A stretch of 64,000 bases of DNA. It comes from Acidibrevibacterium fodinaquatile (GTDB taxonomy: Bacteria > Pseudomonadota > Alphaproteobacteria > Acetobacterales > Acetobacteraceae). Under the pieces are notes generated by a model. That model was given only the letters and a program-made list of their open reading frames with translations, was not told the origin of the DNA and did not search any database. Shown piece by piece: positions 35,149 through 43,454 of the stretch. The translations under genes and the position numbers were made by a program. Numbering within the stretch: the stretch's first letter is position 1; each line of letters begins with the position of its first letter. The DNA lies in assembly GCF_003352165.1 (NCBI RefSeq), contig NZ_CP029176.1:2356001-2420000 (forward strand). The letters are read 5' to 3'.

Positions 35149-36792
35149 TCAGACGCGGCGGAAATCGTAATCGGGCTGCACCCCGCTGCCGTAGCGTTTC
35201 AACGCGCCCTGCTCACCGATCGCATTCGGGCGCTGGAACACCCAGTTCTGCCAGGCGGTAAGGCGGGCGAAGATACGTGTTTCCATGGTTTCGGGACCGG
35301 GGACACGAAGATTGGCCTCCATCGCGGTCAGCGCATCGGGCGAAAAACTCGCGCGTTCTTCGAGCATGATCCGCACCTCGTCCTCCCAGTCGACATCGTC
35401 GAAGCGAAGCGTGATCAACCCCGCTGCCTCGGCCGCCTCGGCGGTGAGTGGGGTGGCGAGGAGATCGCGTGCCGCAGCAAGCCCCGCCGGGTCATCGAGA
35501 AAACGCGCGCCAAGGCGGGTCAGATCATTGCCCATCGGATAGGCGCCGAAATTGAGCGGGCCGAGAGCCAGGCGGGCGACCGCCTGCCCGCCATCCGGCC
35601 CGTCCAGCATCAGCGCGCGATCGGCGGCGAGCACGATCTCAGCGAGGGTTCCGGCAAAGCACGAGCGCGGCTCGACGAGCGCGATCAGGCTGCGCGAGGT
35701 CATATCGAGGCGTTTGAAAACCCGCTTGAGATAAAGCAGGATTTCACGCACCAGCCAGTCCTCGCGATACCCCTCGAGCAGCCGATCAGCGGCTTGCACG
35801 GCCTCGAGATCGCCGCGCGCCCGAAAAACCAAAGTGCCGATCTCGGGTTCGTTGGTCCGCAGATGCAAGAGCGCATCATCGAGCGCGCGGGCAAAGGCGA
35901 GCGGCCAGAAACTCGCGCCCGCCTGAAAAATCCCCGCAAGATCGCGGGGCAAGCTCTCGGGGCCATGAATGAGGAGATCGGCGCGGCGCGCGGCGCGATC
36001 GATCGTGACGTCGAGCGTTGGATAATGGATCGCATCGGCGGAAAATTCGCGTGCAAGCGGGGTAAGGGCGATGCCTCGCGCCGCCGGACGATCGCTCCGC
36101 GCGGCAAACGCCTCGGCGCGGGCGGCGACGGTAGCCTCCCAGGCGCTCGGCGGCACCACCTCATCGACGAGCCGCCACGCCAGCGCCCGCGCGCCGCGCA
36201 CGCCTTCTTCCATCAGGCAAAAGAGATCGGCGCGATCGCGACGCACGCGGCGCTTGTCGGTGAGCCGCGTCAGCCCGCCGGTGCCGGGGAGAACCGCGAG
36301 CAGCGCGACCTCGGGCAGGGAAACCGTCGAGCGGCGATCATCGATCAGCAGGATATGCTCCGCGGTCATCGCCAACTCATAGCCACCACCGGCCGCGGTG
36401 CCGTTCACGGCGGCGAGATAGGTTTGACCGGAATGAGCGCTCGCATCCTCGATCGCAAGCCGCGTCTCATTGGTGAATTTGCAAAAATTGACTTTATGGC
36501 CATGCGAGGCGCCAGCGAGCATGCGGATATTGGCGCCGGCGCAAAAGACGTTTTCCTTGGCCGAGCCGAGCACCACGGCGCCAATTTCGGGATGTTCAAA
36601 ACGCAACCGCTGGACCGCGTCGGCGAGTTCGATATCAACGCCGAGATCATAAGAATTGAGTTTCAATTCATAGCCTTCGGCGATGCCGCCTCCGGGATCG
36701 ACATCCATGAGAAGCCGCGCGATGCGCCCCTCGCATTGCATCCGCCAATGACGATAACGGTCGGGATGGGTCTGAAAATCGATGCGCTTCAT
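35149..36792 (-). CDS. boxC: Benzoyl-CoA-dihydrodiol lyase BoxC
   Basis: 547 residues, two crotonase-like halves. The N-terminal half carries GSAKENVFCAGANIRML, NGTAAGGGYELAMTAEHI and LPGTGGLTRL; the C-terminal half carries EPRSCFAGTLAEIVLAADRAL. BoxC opens the 2,3-epoxide ring to 3,4-dehydroadipyl-CoA semialdehyde with release of formate. ATG 36792 is the family start (MKRIDFQTHPDRYRHW). The open frame continues upstream without a stop into a decayed RelE-like sequence up to 37095. boxB follows 42 bp downstream. Confidence 0.94.
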   Translation of the reverse strand: MKRIDFQTHPDRYRHWRMQCEGRIARLLMDVDPGGGIAEGYELKLNSYDLGVDIELADAVQRLRFEHPEIGAVVLGSAKENVFCAGANIRMLAGASHGHKVNFCKFTNETRLAIEDASAHSGQTYLAAVNGTAAGGGYELAMTAEHILLIDDRRSTVSLPEVALLAVLPGTGGLTRLTDKRRVRRDRADLFCLMEEGVRGARALAWRLVDEVVPPSAWEATVAARAEAFAARSDRPAARGIALTPLAREFSADAIHYPTLDVTIDRAARRADLLIHGPESLPRDLAGIFQAGASFWPLAFARALDDALLHLRTNEPEIGTLVFRARGDLEAVQAADRLLEGYREDWLVREILLYLKRVFKRLDMTSRSLIALVEPRSCFAGTLAEIVLAADRALMLDGPDGGQAVARLALGPLNFGAYPMGNDLTRLGARFLDDPAGLAAARDLLATPLTAEAAEAAGLITLRFDDVDWEDEVRIMLEERASFSPDALTAMEANLRVPGPETMETRIFARLTAWQNWVFQRPNAIGEQGALKRYGSGVQPDYDFRRV

Positions 36793-36917
36793 GGGGTTGC
36801 ACCCATCGGGTTGATCATCCTTGGCACGTTTTTTGGTTGGTTCATAGCGAAGGGATAGAGTATACGCGACCACGCTCGCAATCCCTGAAAAAAAACGCCG
36901 CCGCCAATAGGCTGACC

Positions 36918-37095
36918 ATCGCCCGCGGTCGAGCGCGGCGAGGATGCGGCGGAGGGCGTTTTTGTCGGCATTGGTCAGGTTTTCCTTCGCGCGCTTGGCG
37001 TTCCTGTCGAGCAGAGTGAAGGCATCGCGAGCGGTCAGGACGACATAGATCGCCCGCGCGCCGCCGGTGCCGGGGATGACGGGCCAAGCCTCGGC
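36918..37095 (-). pseudogene. Remnant of a RelE/HigB-type toxin gene
   Basis: Reading the minus strand from 37095, the frame gives WPVIPGTGGARAIY, VVLTARDAFTLLDRNAK, RAKENLTNADKNALRRILAAL. This matches the end of RelE-family toxins (IPGTGG.RK...GG.R.IY, LL...AK..KE.LT..E..ALR), with the middle segment between IPGTGG and RAIY deleted and no start codon. It follows the integrase remnant in the same frame. It is part of a 353-bp gene-free stretch (36793-37145) between boxC and the amine oxidase gene. Confidence 0.6.
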
Positions 37096-37173
37096 TCAGG
37101 GGGACCAGCCGGGCAGCGCCAGGGCTTCGTCGGAGCGCCAGCCGGTCAGGGCGAGGAAGCGCAGACATGCCAC
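37096..37173 (-). pseudogene. Remnant of a tyrosine-recombinase (phage integrase) gene
   Basis: On the minus strand from GTG 37173: VACLRFLALTGWRSDEALAL, then PGWSP and a stop at 37096. The LALTGWR[SR]xEAL pattern is the start of the catalytic domain of tyrosine recombinases, including the first catalytic Arg. The rest is missing. The end of the amine oxidase gene reads through this same DNA in another frame. Confidence 0.6.
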
Positions 37174-38435
37174 GCCGTGCGCGCGGCCATGCGGGCGGTG
37201 ATGAGGGCGCCGGCGACGGTGCCGGCGAGGGTCGGATGGCAGGCTTCGCCGGCGAAGGTGAGGCGACCTTCGGCGAGCGGCGTCGCGAGCGTAAGCCGCG
37301 CCGCTGCCGCGCCCGGCAGCGGGTAGGCGTAGGCGCCGAGGAAGCGGGGATCGCTGCCCCAATCGGTGACAACGGCGCCGGGGGCGAAGGCGCGGGCGGC
37401 GCGGGCGCCGAACAGGCGGGTGAGTTCGGCGCGGGCGAAATCTTCGGCGGCTTGGCTGCCGGCGCCGGCGAGCGCCCAGGCGGTCTCCCCGCCGACGAAG
37501 CCGATCACATGATCGCGCCCGCGTGGCCAGGCATTGAAGGCCATGAAGGGCTCGCCACGGGCGTCGAGCCGGCGCTCAACAAAGCATCCCGGCGGCAGGT
37601 CGAGCCGATCCTCCCCCGCTGCCCGCAGCGCGACCTTGCTCAGAAGTCCCATCGGCAGGGTAGCGATGGCGGCTTCGATGGTCTCCGGCAAAGCGGGCGT
37701 GAAGCTGATCCCGCCGGCGGCGAGGACGCCGGTGGAGACGGTGACGATGGCGGCCTTGGCGCGGACCGTCCCGCGCGGCGTCGCGAGCACGACAGCGCGC
37801 CCACCCCAATCGAGGCGCGAGACCGGGGTTGCGAGCGAGAGCGTCTCCGGCGGCGGGGCGAGCAGGCGGAGGACATAGGCGCCGAGCCCCTCTGGCGGCA
37901 AGAGGTTGGTGCCCTCCAACCGGTTCGCCCGCCAATCGGCGAGGCTGAGCCGGGCGGGGTCGGCGGCGGCGATCAGGGTGGCCTCGATCGCCTCGATATT
38001 GGCGTGCCAGGGGTTGGGCGGCAGGGCGTCGAGTGCTGCGGCGAAGCTCGGGTCGGGTCCGGGCGCGTCCGCGCGAGCGATCAGAGCGGCCTCGAGCGCC
38101 TCGTCGGCGGCGTCGCGGGCAGCGAGTTCGGCCTCGCTCGCCCGCCGCCCGCCGATGATGGCAATGCGCCGGCGGGTGCGGGCGGTATCGATCAGCGTCT
38201 CGCCGCGCCGCTGGCCGAGGCGCGCGAGCGGGTTGCGCTCGGCGTTATGGAGCCAGGAGGCGCCGTGATCGAAGGGGGCGCCACCGAGGGCGGCGGGATG
38301 GTCGGTGAAGGCGCGGCCGCCCGCGCGCGGCAAGGCTTCGAGGAGGACGAGGCGAGCGCCACGCCGGGCGAGCCAGGCAGCCGCCGCGAGCCCGGCGACA
38401 CCGGCGCCGACGATCGCGACATCGATCTCGCTCAC
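37146..38435 (-). CDS. FAD-dependent amine oxidase-like flavoprotein, C-terminus altered
   Basis: 429 residues. FAD-binding motif VAIVGAGVAGLAAAAWLARRGARLVLLE, then GGRAFTD and FDHGASWLH; the late FAD motif is GRLTFAGEACHPTLAGTVAGAL. These place it in the flavin monoamine oxidase/desaturase group. GTG 38435 overlaps the folD stop (GTGA). The final residues TAWHVCASSP are encoded by the integrase remnant in a different frame, so the natural C-terminus was probably replaced at a recombination junction near 37170-37180. The core is complete and may still fold. Substrate unknown. Confidence 0.8.
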   Translation of the reverse strand: MSEIDVAIVGAGVAGLAAAAWLARRGARLVLLEALPRAGGRAFTDHPAALGGAPFDHGASWLHNAERNPLARLGQRRGETLIDTARTRRRIAIIGGRRASEAELAARDAADEALEAALIARADAPGPDPSFAAALDALPPNPWHANIEAIEATLIAAADPARLSLADWRANRLEGTNLLPPEGLGAYVLRLLAPPPETLSLATPVSRLDWGGRAVVLATPRGTVRAKAAIVTVSTGVLAAGGISFTPALPETIEAAIATLPMGLLSKVALRAAGEDRLDLPPGCFVERRLDARGEPFMAFNAWPRGRDHVIGFVGGETAWALAGAGSQAAEDFARAELTRLFGARAARAFAPGAVVTDWGSDPRFLGAYAYPLPGAAAARLTLATPLAEGRLTFAGEACHPTLAGTVAGALITARMAARTAWHVCASSP

Positions 38436-39286
38436 CCCATCGCCGCCACGCGGCGCCGCGCCGCCGCTTCCAGCGTGTTTTCGAGAAGGTAGGCGATGGT
38501 CATCGGCCCGACCCCACCCGGCACCTTGGTGATCGCGCTCGCCTTTGCCGCGCACTCGGCGAAGGCGACGTCGCCGCGCAGTTTGCCGTCCGCGCCGCGA
38601 TTGATGCCGACATCGATCACCACCGCGCCCGGGGCGATCCAGTCGCCACGCACCATTTCGGCGCGGCCGACGGCGGCGATGACGATCTCGGCGCGGCGGC
38701 ATTCGGCAGCGATGTCGCGGGTGCGCGAATGAAGCAGCGTCACCGTCGCGTCCGCCGCCGTCAGAAGGGCTGCGACCGGCCGGCCGACGATCGCCGAGCG
38801 CCCGAGCACCGCCGCCCGCGCGCCGGCGAGGCGGGTTCCGGCCTCGGCGAGCAGCCGCATCACCCCGCGCGGCGTGCATGGCACGAGGGCGGGGAGACCA
38901 AGCACGAGATAACCGGCGTTGATCGGGTGGAATCCGTCCACGTCCTTGGCCGGGTCGATCGCCTCGATCACGCGCTGGGCGTGGATATGGGCGGGAAGCG
39001 GCAATTGCACCAGGATGCCGTCGGTCGCGGGATCGGCGTTGAGCTCGGCGATCAGGGCGAGCAGCGCCGACTCGGCGGTGGTCGCGGGCAGCGCGATGGT
39101 GCGCGCCGCTATGCCCGACTCCCGGGCCGCGCGCTCCTTGTTGCGGACATAGACGGCGCTCGCCGGGTTATCGCCGACGATCACCACCGCAAGACCGGGG
39201 CGATAGGGGAGCGTCGCGATTTTCGCGGCGATGTCGGCGCGCATCCGCTCGGCGAGCGCTTTACCGTCGAGGATTCGCGCGGTCAT
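38432..39286 (-). CDS. folD: Bifunctional methylenetetrahydrofolate dehydrogenase/cyclohydrolase
   Basis: 284 residues. FolD interconverts methylene-, methenyl- and formyl-tetrahydrofolate with NADP+. The catalytic Lys is in YVRNKERAARESGI; PLPAHIH, KDVDGFHPINAGYL and the nucleotide-site GRSAIVGRPVAALL are conserved. The start overlaps the yggU stop (ATGA) and the stop overlaps the amine oxidase start, so the genes form a translationally coupled run. Confidence 0.96.
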   Translation of the reverse strand: MTARILDGKALAERMRADIAAKIATLPYRPGLAVVIVGDNPASAVYVRNKERAARESGIAARTIALPATTAESALLALIAELNADPATDGILVQLPLPAHIHAQRVIEAIDPAKDVDGFHPINAGYLVLGLPALVPCTPRGVMRLLAEAGTRLAGARAAVLGRSAIVGRPVAALLTAADATVTLLHSRTRDIAAECRRAEIVIAAVGRAEMVRGDWIAPGAVVIDVGINRGADGKLRGDVAFAECAAKASAITKVPGGVGPMTIAYLLENTLEAAARRRVAAMG

Positions 39287-39612
39287 CGTTTGATCTCCCC
39301 GGCCTCGGCTTCCAGGGCGGCGAGGCGGGCGCTGAGCCCGGCCGGATCGCCGGTGATGTGGAGCCGCTTCTCGCGCGCGCTCTCCCCGGCGATGACCGCG
39401 ACCCTACCGCGTGGCACATCCAGCATTTCGGCGAGCAGCGCGCGGACGGCCTCGTTCGCGCAACCTTCCCGCGCCGGCGCGGTGACCGCGAGAGCGAGCC
39501 GGGCGCGGCCCCGCGCATCCGTCACCACCCCGAGAACCCCCGCCCGGCGCTGCCCGGGCTTCACCGTCACCGCCAGCACGACACCATCTCCCGCCGCCTG
39601 CCAGACCGCCAT
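39283..39612 (-). CDS. DUF167/YggU-family protein
   Basis: 109 residues. VVLAVTVKPGQRRAGVLGV and RARLALAVTAPAREGCANEAV, then GESAREKRLHITGDP, follow the DUF167 (UPF0235) pattern. Function unknown; it commonly lies beside yggT, as here. It overlaps folD by ATGA and starts 9 bp after yggT. Confidence 0.88.
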   Translation of the reverse strand: MAVWQAAGDGVVLAVTVKPGQRRAGVLGVVTDARGRARLALAVTAPAREGCANEAVRALLAEMLDVPRGRVAVIAGESAREKRLHITGDPAGLSARLAALEAEAGEIKR

Positions 39613-39621
39613 CGCGGCATG

Positions 39622-39924
39622 TCAGAACAACCCGGCGCGCCAGAGGCTGATCTGGATTTCGCCGAGCAGGATGCGCAGCGCCTGCAACAGCACGACGAGG
39701 ATGATCGGGCTGATGTCGATGCCGCCGAAATAGGGCAGGATCGAGCGGATCGGCCGCAGCGCCGGCTCGGTGATGCGGTTGAGGAAATCGGCGATCGTCC
39801 AGACCAGCCGGTTGCGGGTGTCGAGCACGTTGAAGGCGATCAGATTGCTCATCACCGCGGCCAGGATGACGGCCCAGAAATAGAGCGTGATCAGCTCATT
39901 GAGCAGCCAGAAGAGTGCGTTCAT
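39622..39924 (-). CDS. YggT-family membrane protein
   Basis: 100 residues, two hydrophobic segments (LNELITLYFWAVILAAVMSNLI and ISPIILVVLLQALRILLGEI) separated by ITEPALRPIRSILPYFGGID, the YggT signature. The family is linked to osmotic and division-site functions and usually adjoins yggU. ATG 39924 was chosen because it begins the conserved MNALFWLLNEL. Confidence 0.9.
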   Translation of the reverse strand: MNALFWLLNELITLYFWAVILAAVMSNLIAFNVLDTRNRLVWTIADFLNRITEPALRPIRSILPYFGGIDISPIILVVLLQALRILLGEIQISLWRAGLF

Positions 39925-40007
39925 GCGAACCCGATCAAGCGCGCGGGACGGCGCGCGGAAGGAGGGTGAAGGATCTCCCCCACCTCTAGCCAGGAAGTGC
40001 GCCGGCT

Positions 40008-40826
40008 TCAATCCCGGAGCGTGCGAAGCCGCGGATCGAGCCAGTCGCGGAGCCCGTCGCCGAGCAGATTGAGCCCCAACACCGCCGCCATGATCGCAAG
40101 CCCGGGAAAAATCGCAAGCCGCGGCGCCGTGAAAATATAGGTCTGCGCGTCGTTCAGCATCCGCCCCCAGCTCGGCGCCGGCGGCTGTGTCCCAAGCCCG
40201 ACATAGGCGAGCCCTGCCTCGGCGAGGATGGCGAGCGCGAACTGGATGCTCGCCTGCACGATGAGAAGGGCGGCGATATTGGGCAGGATATGCGACCGGC
40301 TGATCGCAAGCTCGTTTCGCCCAAGCATCGCCGCGGCGCGCACGAAATCCCGCGCCCCGAGCGCCCGCGTCGCCCCGCGGGCCAAGCGGGCGAAAACCGG
40401 GACATTGAAAATCCCAATCGCGAGCGCTGCGGCCATCGCCCCGGGCCCGGCGAGCGCGGTGATGATGACGGCGGTGAGCAGGGCGGGAAACGCAAACAGG
40501 AGATCGGCGCCACGCATCACCAGATCATCGACGATCCCGCCGCGCCGCCCGGCGATGAGACCGAGCGGCACGCCGGCCGCAATGCCAGCCGCGACCGCGA
40601 TCAAAGCGATCGCGAGCGAATGATGCCCACCGGCGATCAGCATCGAAAACACGTCGCGCCCGAGAGGGTCGGTGCCGAGCCAATGGGCGGCGGAAGGGGG
40701 CGCGAGCCGGTGCGCGATATCGATCGCAGTTGGCGGATAGGGCGTCCAGACCAAAGCGAGCAGCGACATCGCCAGCATCAAACTGCTGAGCCCGCCACCG
40801 ATGATGAGCGCGACATGCCTTCGCAT
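40008..40826 (-). CDS. Peptide/nickel-type ABC transporter permease (DppC-like)
   Basis: 272 residues, about six helices. HWLGTDPLGRDVFSMLIAGG near the N-terminus is the DppC/OppC signature, and DFVRAAAMLGRNELAISRSH, followed by ILPN, is the EAA loop that contacts the ATPase. ATG 40826 overlaps the stop of the partner permease (TGATG). No ABC ATPase gene is in the window. Confidence 0.9.
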   Translation of the reverse strand: MRRHVALIIGGGLSSLMLAMSLLALVWTPYPPTAIDIAHRLAPPSAAHWLGTDPLGRDVFSMLIAGGHHSLAIALIAVAAGIAAGVPLGLIAGRRGGIVDDLVMRGADLLFAFPALLTAVIITALAGPGAMAAALAIGIFNVPVFARLARGATRALGARDFVRAAAMLGRNELAISRSHILPNIAALLIVQASIQFALAILAEAGLAYVGLGTQPPAPSWGRMLNDAQTYIFTAPRLAIFPGLAIMAAVLGLNLLGDGLRDWLDPRLRTLRD

Positions 40827-41779
40827 CAATGCCCGCCTTGGGCGCGAAGGCGCGGATCGATCAGCACATAAGCGATATCGACGAAGAAATTGACGACGAT
40901 AACGCTGCCGGCGAGCAAGACGACGAGCGCCTGGACGACGATGAGATCGCGCCCGGCAATCGCCTGGAAGACCAGCCGGCCGAGCCCCGGCAGCGTGAAA
41001 ACGTTCTCGATGATGATGGTACCGGCAAGCAGAAACGAGAATTGCAGGCCGAGGATGGTCACCACCGGGATCAGCGCGTTGGGCAACGCATGACGCCAGA
41101 GCGCGCGGCCAGGGCTTAGCCCCTTGGCGAGCGCGGTCCGCATGTAATTCTCCGCCAGGGTTTCCAGCATCGAAGCGCGGGTGACGCGCGCAAGAATCGC
41201 GCCTTGCGGCAACGCCAGCGCCAAGGCGGGCAGGATCAGCGCGCGCACGCCCGGCCATACCCCGCCGCCCCAGCCCGGAAAGCCACTGGCGGGGAACCAC
41301 GCGAGTTTCACCGAAAATAGCAGGATCAAGAGCAACCCGAGCCAAAAATTCGGCACCGCGACGCCAACCTGCGCCGCCGCCATGGTGAGCGTATCGCCCG
41401 CCCGGCCGCGGTTGGCGGCGGCAAAAACCCCTGTTGGAATGGCGATCGCCGTGGAGACTGCGATCGCCAGCAACGCGAGCGGCAGGCTGACCCCGATGCG
41501 ATCGACGATCAGCCCGGCAACCGGCACGTGATAGGTGAAGCTCTCGCCGAAATCCCCGACCAGCATGGCGCCGAGCCAAGCGAAAAGCCGCACGATCGCC
41601 GGCCGGTCGAGGCCCATGGCGTGATGCAGCGCCGCCAGCGTGTCCGGCCGCGCATTGACGCCAAGGATCAGCGCCGCCGGGTCGCCAGGCAGCACCTCGA
41701 GCACGAGAAACACCAACACCGCCGCTGCGAACAAAGTGAGCGCGAGCGTGAGCAGACGCGACCCGAGATAGCGGATCAT
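40826..41779 (-). CDS. Peptide/nickel-type ABC transporter permease (DppB-like)
   Basis: 317 residues. The N-terminal RYLGSRLLTLALTLFAAAVLVF and FGESFTYHVPVAGLI are typical of DppB/OppB; the EAA loop reads NYMRTALAKGLSPGRALWRH, followed by ALPN. It forms the channel with the DppC-like protein. Between it and the binding-protein gene lies repeat copy R4. Confidence 0.9.
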   Translation of the reverse strand: MIRYLGSRLLTLALTLFAAAVLVFLVLEVLPGDPAALILGVNARPDTLAALHHAMGLDRPAIVRLFAWLGAMLVGDFGESFTYHVPVAGLIVDRIGVSLPLALLAIAVSTAIAIPTGVFAAANRGRAGDTLTMAAAQVGVAVPNFWLGLLLILLFSVKLAWFPASGFPGWGGGVWPGVRALILPALALALPQGAILARVTRASMLETLAENYMRTALAKGLSPGRALWRHALPNALIPVVTILGLQFSFLLAGTIIIENVFTLPGLGRLVFQAIAGRDLIVVQALVVLLAGSVIVVNFFVDIAYVLIDPRLRAQGGH

Positions 41780-41798
41780 CGAAGGTAAGAAAGAATTT

Positions 41799-41822
41799 CT
41801 TCTTTTTCTGAAGAAAAAGAAG
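41799..41822. repeat. Repeat copy R4 (unit B only)
   Basis: CTTCTTTTTC (41799-41808), loop TGAA, GAAAAAGAAG (41813-41822), followed by CAAAAAGAC: the minus orientation of unit B. It lies in the 141-bp gap between the binding-protein gene and the dppB-like permease gene, both on the minus strand. Confidence 0.85.
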
Positions 41823-41920
41823 CAAAAAGACGTTCTTCCCGGTGTACGCGGCGTGGCAAGCGCGCTCGGACTGGGTAGTGGCGTAGATATTGGCCAACGA
41901 AAAAGAGCAAATCTCTCATC

Positions 41921-43402
41921 TCAATTTCCCCAATAGACGCCGGTGACGTCATTCGCCGGGATTGGATCATTGACCCAGAGACCATGCAGATGAGCGTTCC
42001 AGACGCCGATTTTCGGGAGGACGTACAGGAAGACATTAGGCTCGTCTTCGGCGAGCTTGCGCTGCATCTGCTGCAAAAGATCGATGCCGGCGGCGGGATC
42101 GGGGGTTTCACGATAGCGCTGAAAGAGCGCCCGGAAATCGGCGTTGGCGTAGTTGAAATAATAATGATCGCGGGCATAGATCGCGAGATCGCGGGGCTCG
42201 GTATGGGCGATGATGGTCATGTCGAAATCGGAACGCTTGAACACCTGATCGAGCCAGGTCGCCCATTCCATCGGCACCAGCTCGACAGTGAGCCCGACCG
42301 CCTGCAGCATCGCCGCGATCACCTCGCCGCCACGCCGAGCGTAAGGCGGCGGCGGCAGCGCGAGCGTAAAGCGCGTCCCCGGCGCGATGCCGGCTTCGGC
42401 GAGCAGCGCCTTGGCGCGCGCCGGATCATAGGGGTAGGTCGCGGCGAGATCGATGAAACCGGGGTCGTTTGGCGTGTAATGCGAGCCGATGATCCGCGCC
42501 GCGACCGATATCGTCGCTTCCACCAGCGCGCGGCGGTCGATCGCATAGGCCAACGCGCGGCGGACGCGAATATCATCGAACGGTTTGCGGGCATCATTGA
42601 GGGCGAGGATGGTCTTGCCCTCGGTCGCCCCGATAACGACGGAAAACCGCGAATCGGCGCGAAGTTGCGGCAGGATTTCAGGGGCGGGAAAATTGCCGAA
42701 AGCGTCGATATCGCCGGCGAGCAGGGCGGCGGCGGCGGCGGCAGGATCGGCGATGAATTTGAAGGTGACGGCGGCAAGCTTTGGCGCGACGCCCCAATAG
42801 CCGGGAAAGCGCGCGAGGTCGACATGGTCGCCCTTCACCCAGCGCACGAAGCGGAACGGCCCGGTGCCGATCGGGTTGGTTTGATTGCCAGCGGCGGAAT
42901 TAGGCGCGACCATCACCGCATCCCCCCAGCCGAGACCATAGAGAAAATCGGCATCCGGGCGCTTGAGGGTGATCACCGCGGTTTCCGGCGCCGGACAATC
43001 GATCGCCGCGATCGGCTCGAAAATCTCCTTCTGCGCATTGGTGCTGTCTGGCGCGCGGGCGCGGTCGAGGGAAAATTTCACGACGCCACAATCAAACGGC
43101 GTGCCGTCATGGAAGGTGACATGCGGGCGAAGCGCGAAGCGGTAGGTCTTGCCATCGGGCGATATCGTCCATGACGCGGCAAGGCCGGGAACGGTATGGC
43201 CTTGGCCATCGATCCGCGTCAGCCCCTCGAAAACATTGGCGTAGACGATTTCGCGGATCGCCGCGGCAGCACCGGCGGTGGGGTCGAGGCCCGGCGGCTC
43301 CAACACCATCCCGAGCGTGAGCGTATCCTTGGCCCAAGCCGGGCCGGCGCCCGCGAGGATGATCCCGATGACCGCCAGCCACCACCGCGCCCGATACGTC
43401 AT
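41921..43402 (-). CDS. Peptide-type ABC transporter substrate-binding protein (SBP family 5)
   Basis: 493 residues. A signal peptide (MTYRARWWLAVIGIILAGAGPAWA) precedes the mature protein. LTLGMVLEPPGLDPTAGAA, VYANVFEGLTRID, FALRPHVTFHDGTPF and NPIGTGPFRFVRW are hallmarks of family 5 oligopeptide/nickel binding proteins. There is no lipobox, so it is a free periplasmic protein. Start 43402 has GGGGAG seven bases upstream. The ligand (peptide, opine or metal chelate) cannot be read. It heads the dppB-dppC cluster. Confidence 0.9.
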   Translation of the reverse strand: MTYRARWWLAVIGIILAGAGPAWAKDTLTLGMVLEPPGLDPTAGAAAAIREIVYANVFEGLTRIDGQGHTVPGLAASWTISPDGKTYRFALRPHVTFHDGTPFDCGVVKFSLDRARAPDSTNAQKEIFEPIAAIDCPAPETAVITLKRPDADFLYGLGWGDAVMVAPNSAAGNQTNPIGTGPFRFVRWVKGDHVDLARFPGYWGVAPKLAAVTFKFIADPAAAAAALLAGDIDAFGNFPAPEILPQLRADSRFSVVIGATEGKTILALNDARKPFDDIRVRRALAYAIDRRALVEATISVAARIIGSHYTPNDPGFIDLAATYPYDPARAKALLAEAGIAPGTRFTLALPPPPYARRGGEVIAAMLQAVGLTVELVPMEWATWLDQVFKRSDFDMTIIAHTEPRDLAIYARDHYYFNYANADFRALFQRYRETPDPAAGIDLLQQMQRKLAEDEPNVFLYVLPKIGVWNAHLHGLWVNDPIPANDVTGVYWGN

Positions 43403-43454
43403 TGTCGTCTCCCCGTTCAAGGCGGCGAGACTGTCGCGAGCGCTGGCGACGCGG

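Noticed and set aside
36826-36838. ACGTTTTTTGGTT upstream of boxC, resembling the flank of repeat unit A
   Set aside because: No hairpin arms follow, so it is not enough to call a further repeat copy.
34606-36858. A 750-codon plus-strand frame opposite boxB and boxC
   Set aside because: Low-complexity composition and full overlap with two enzymes whose catalytic motifs are intact.
36862-36869. ATACGCGA, half of the operator sequence at 772-788, near the RelE remnant
   Set aside because: Only one arm is present, and it lies downstream of the remnant rather than in a promoter position; chance is likely.
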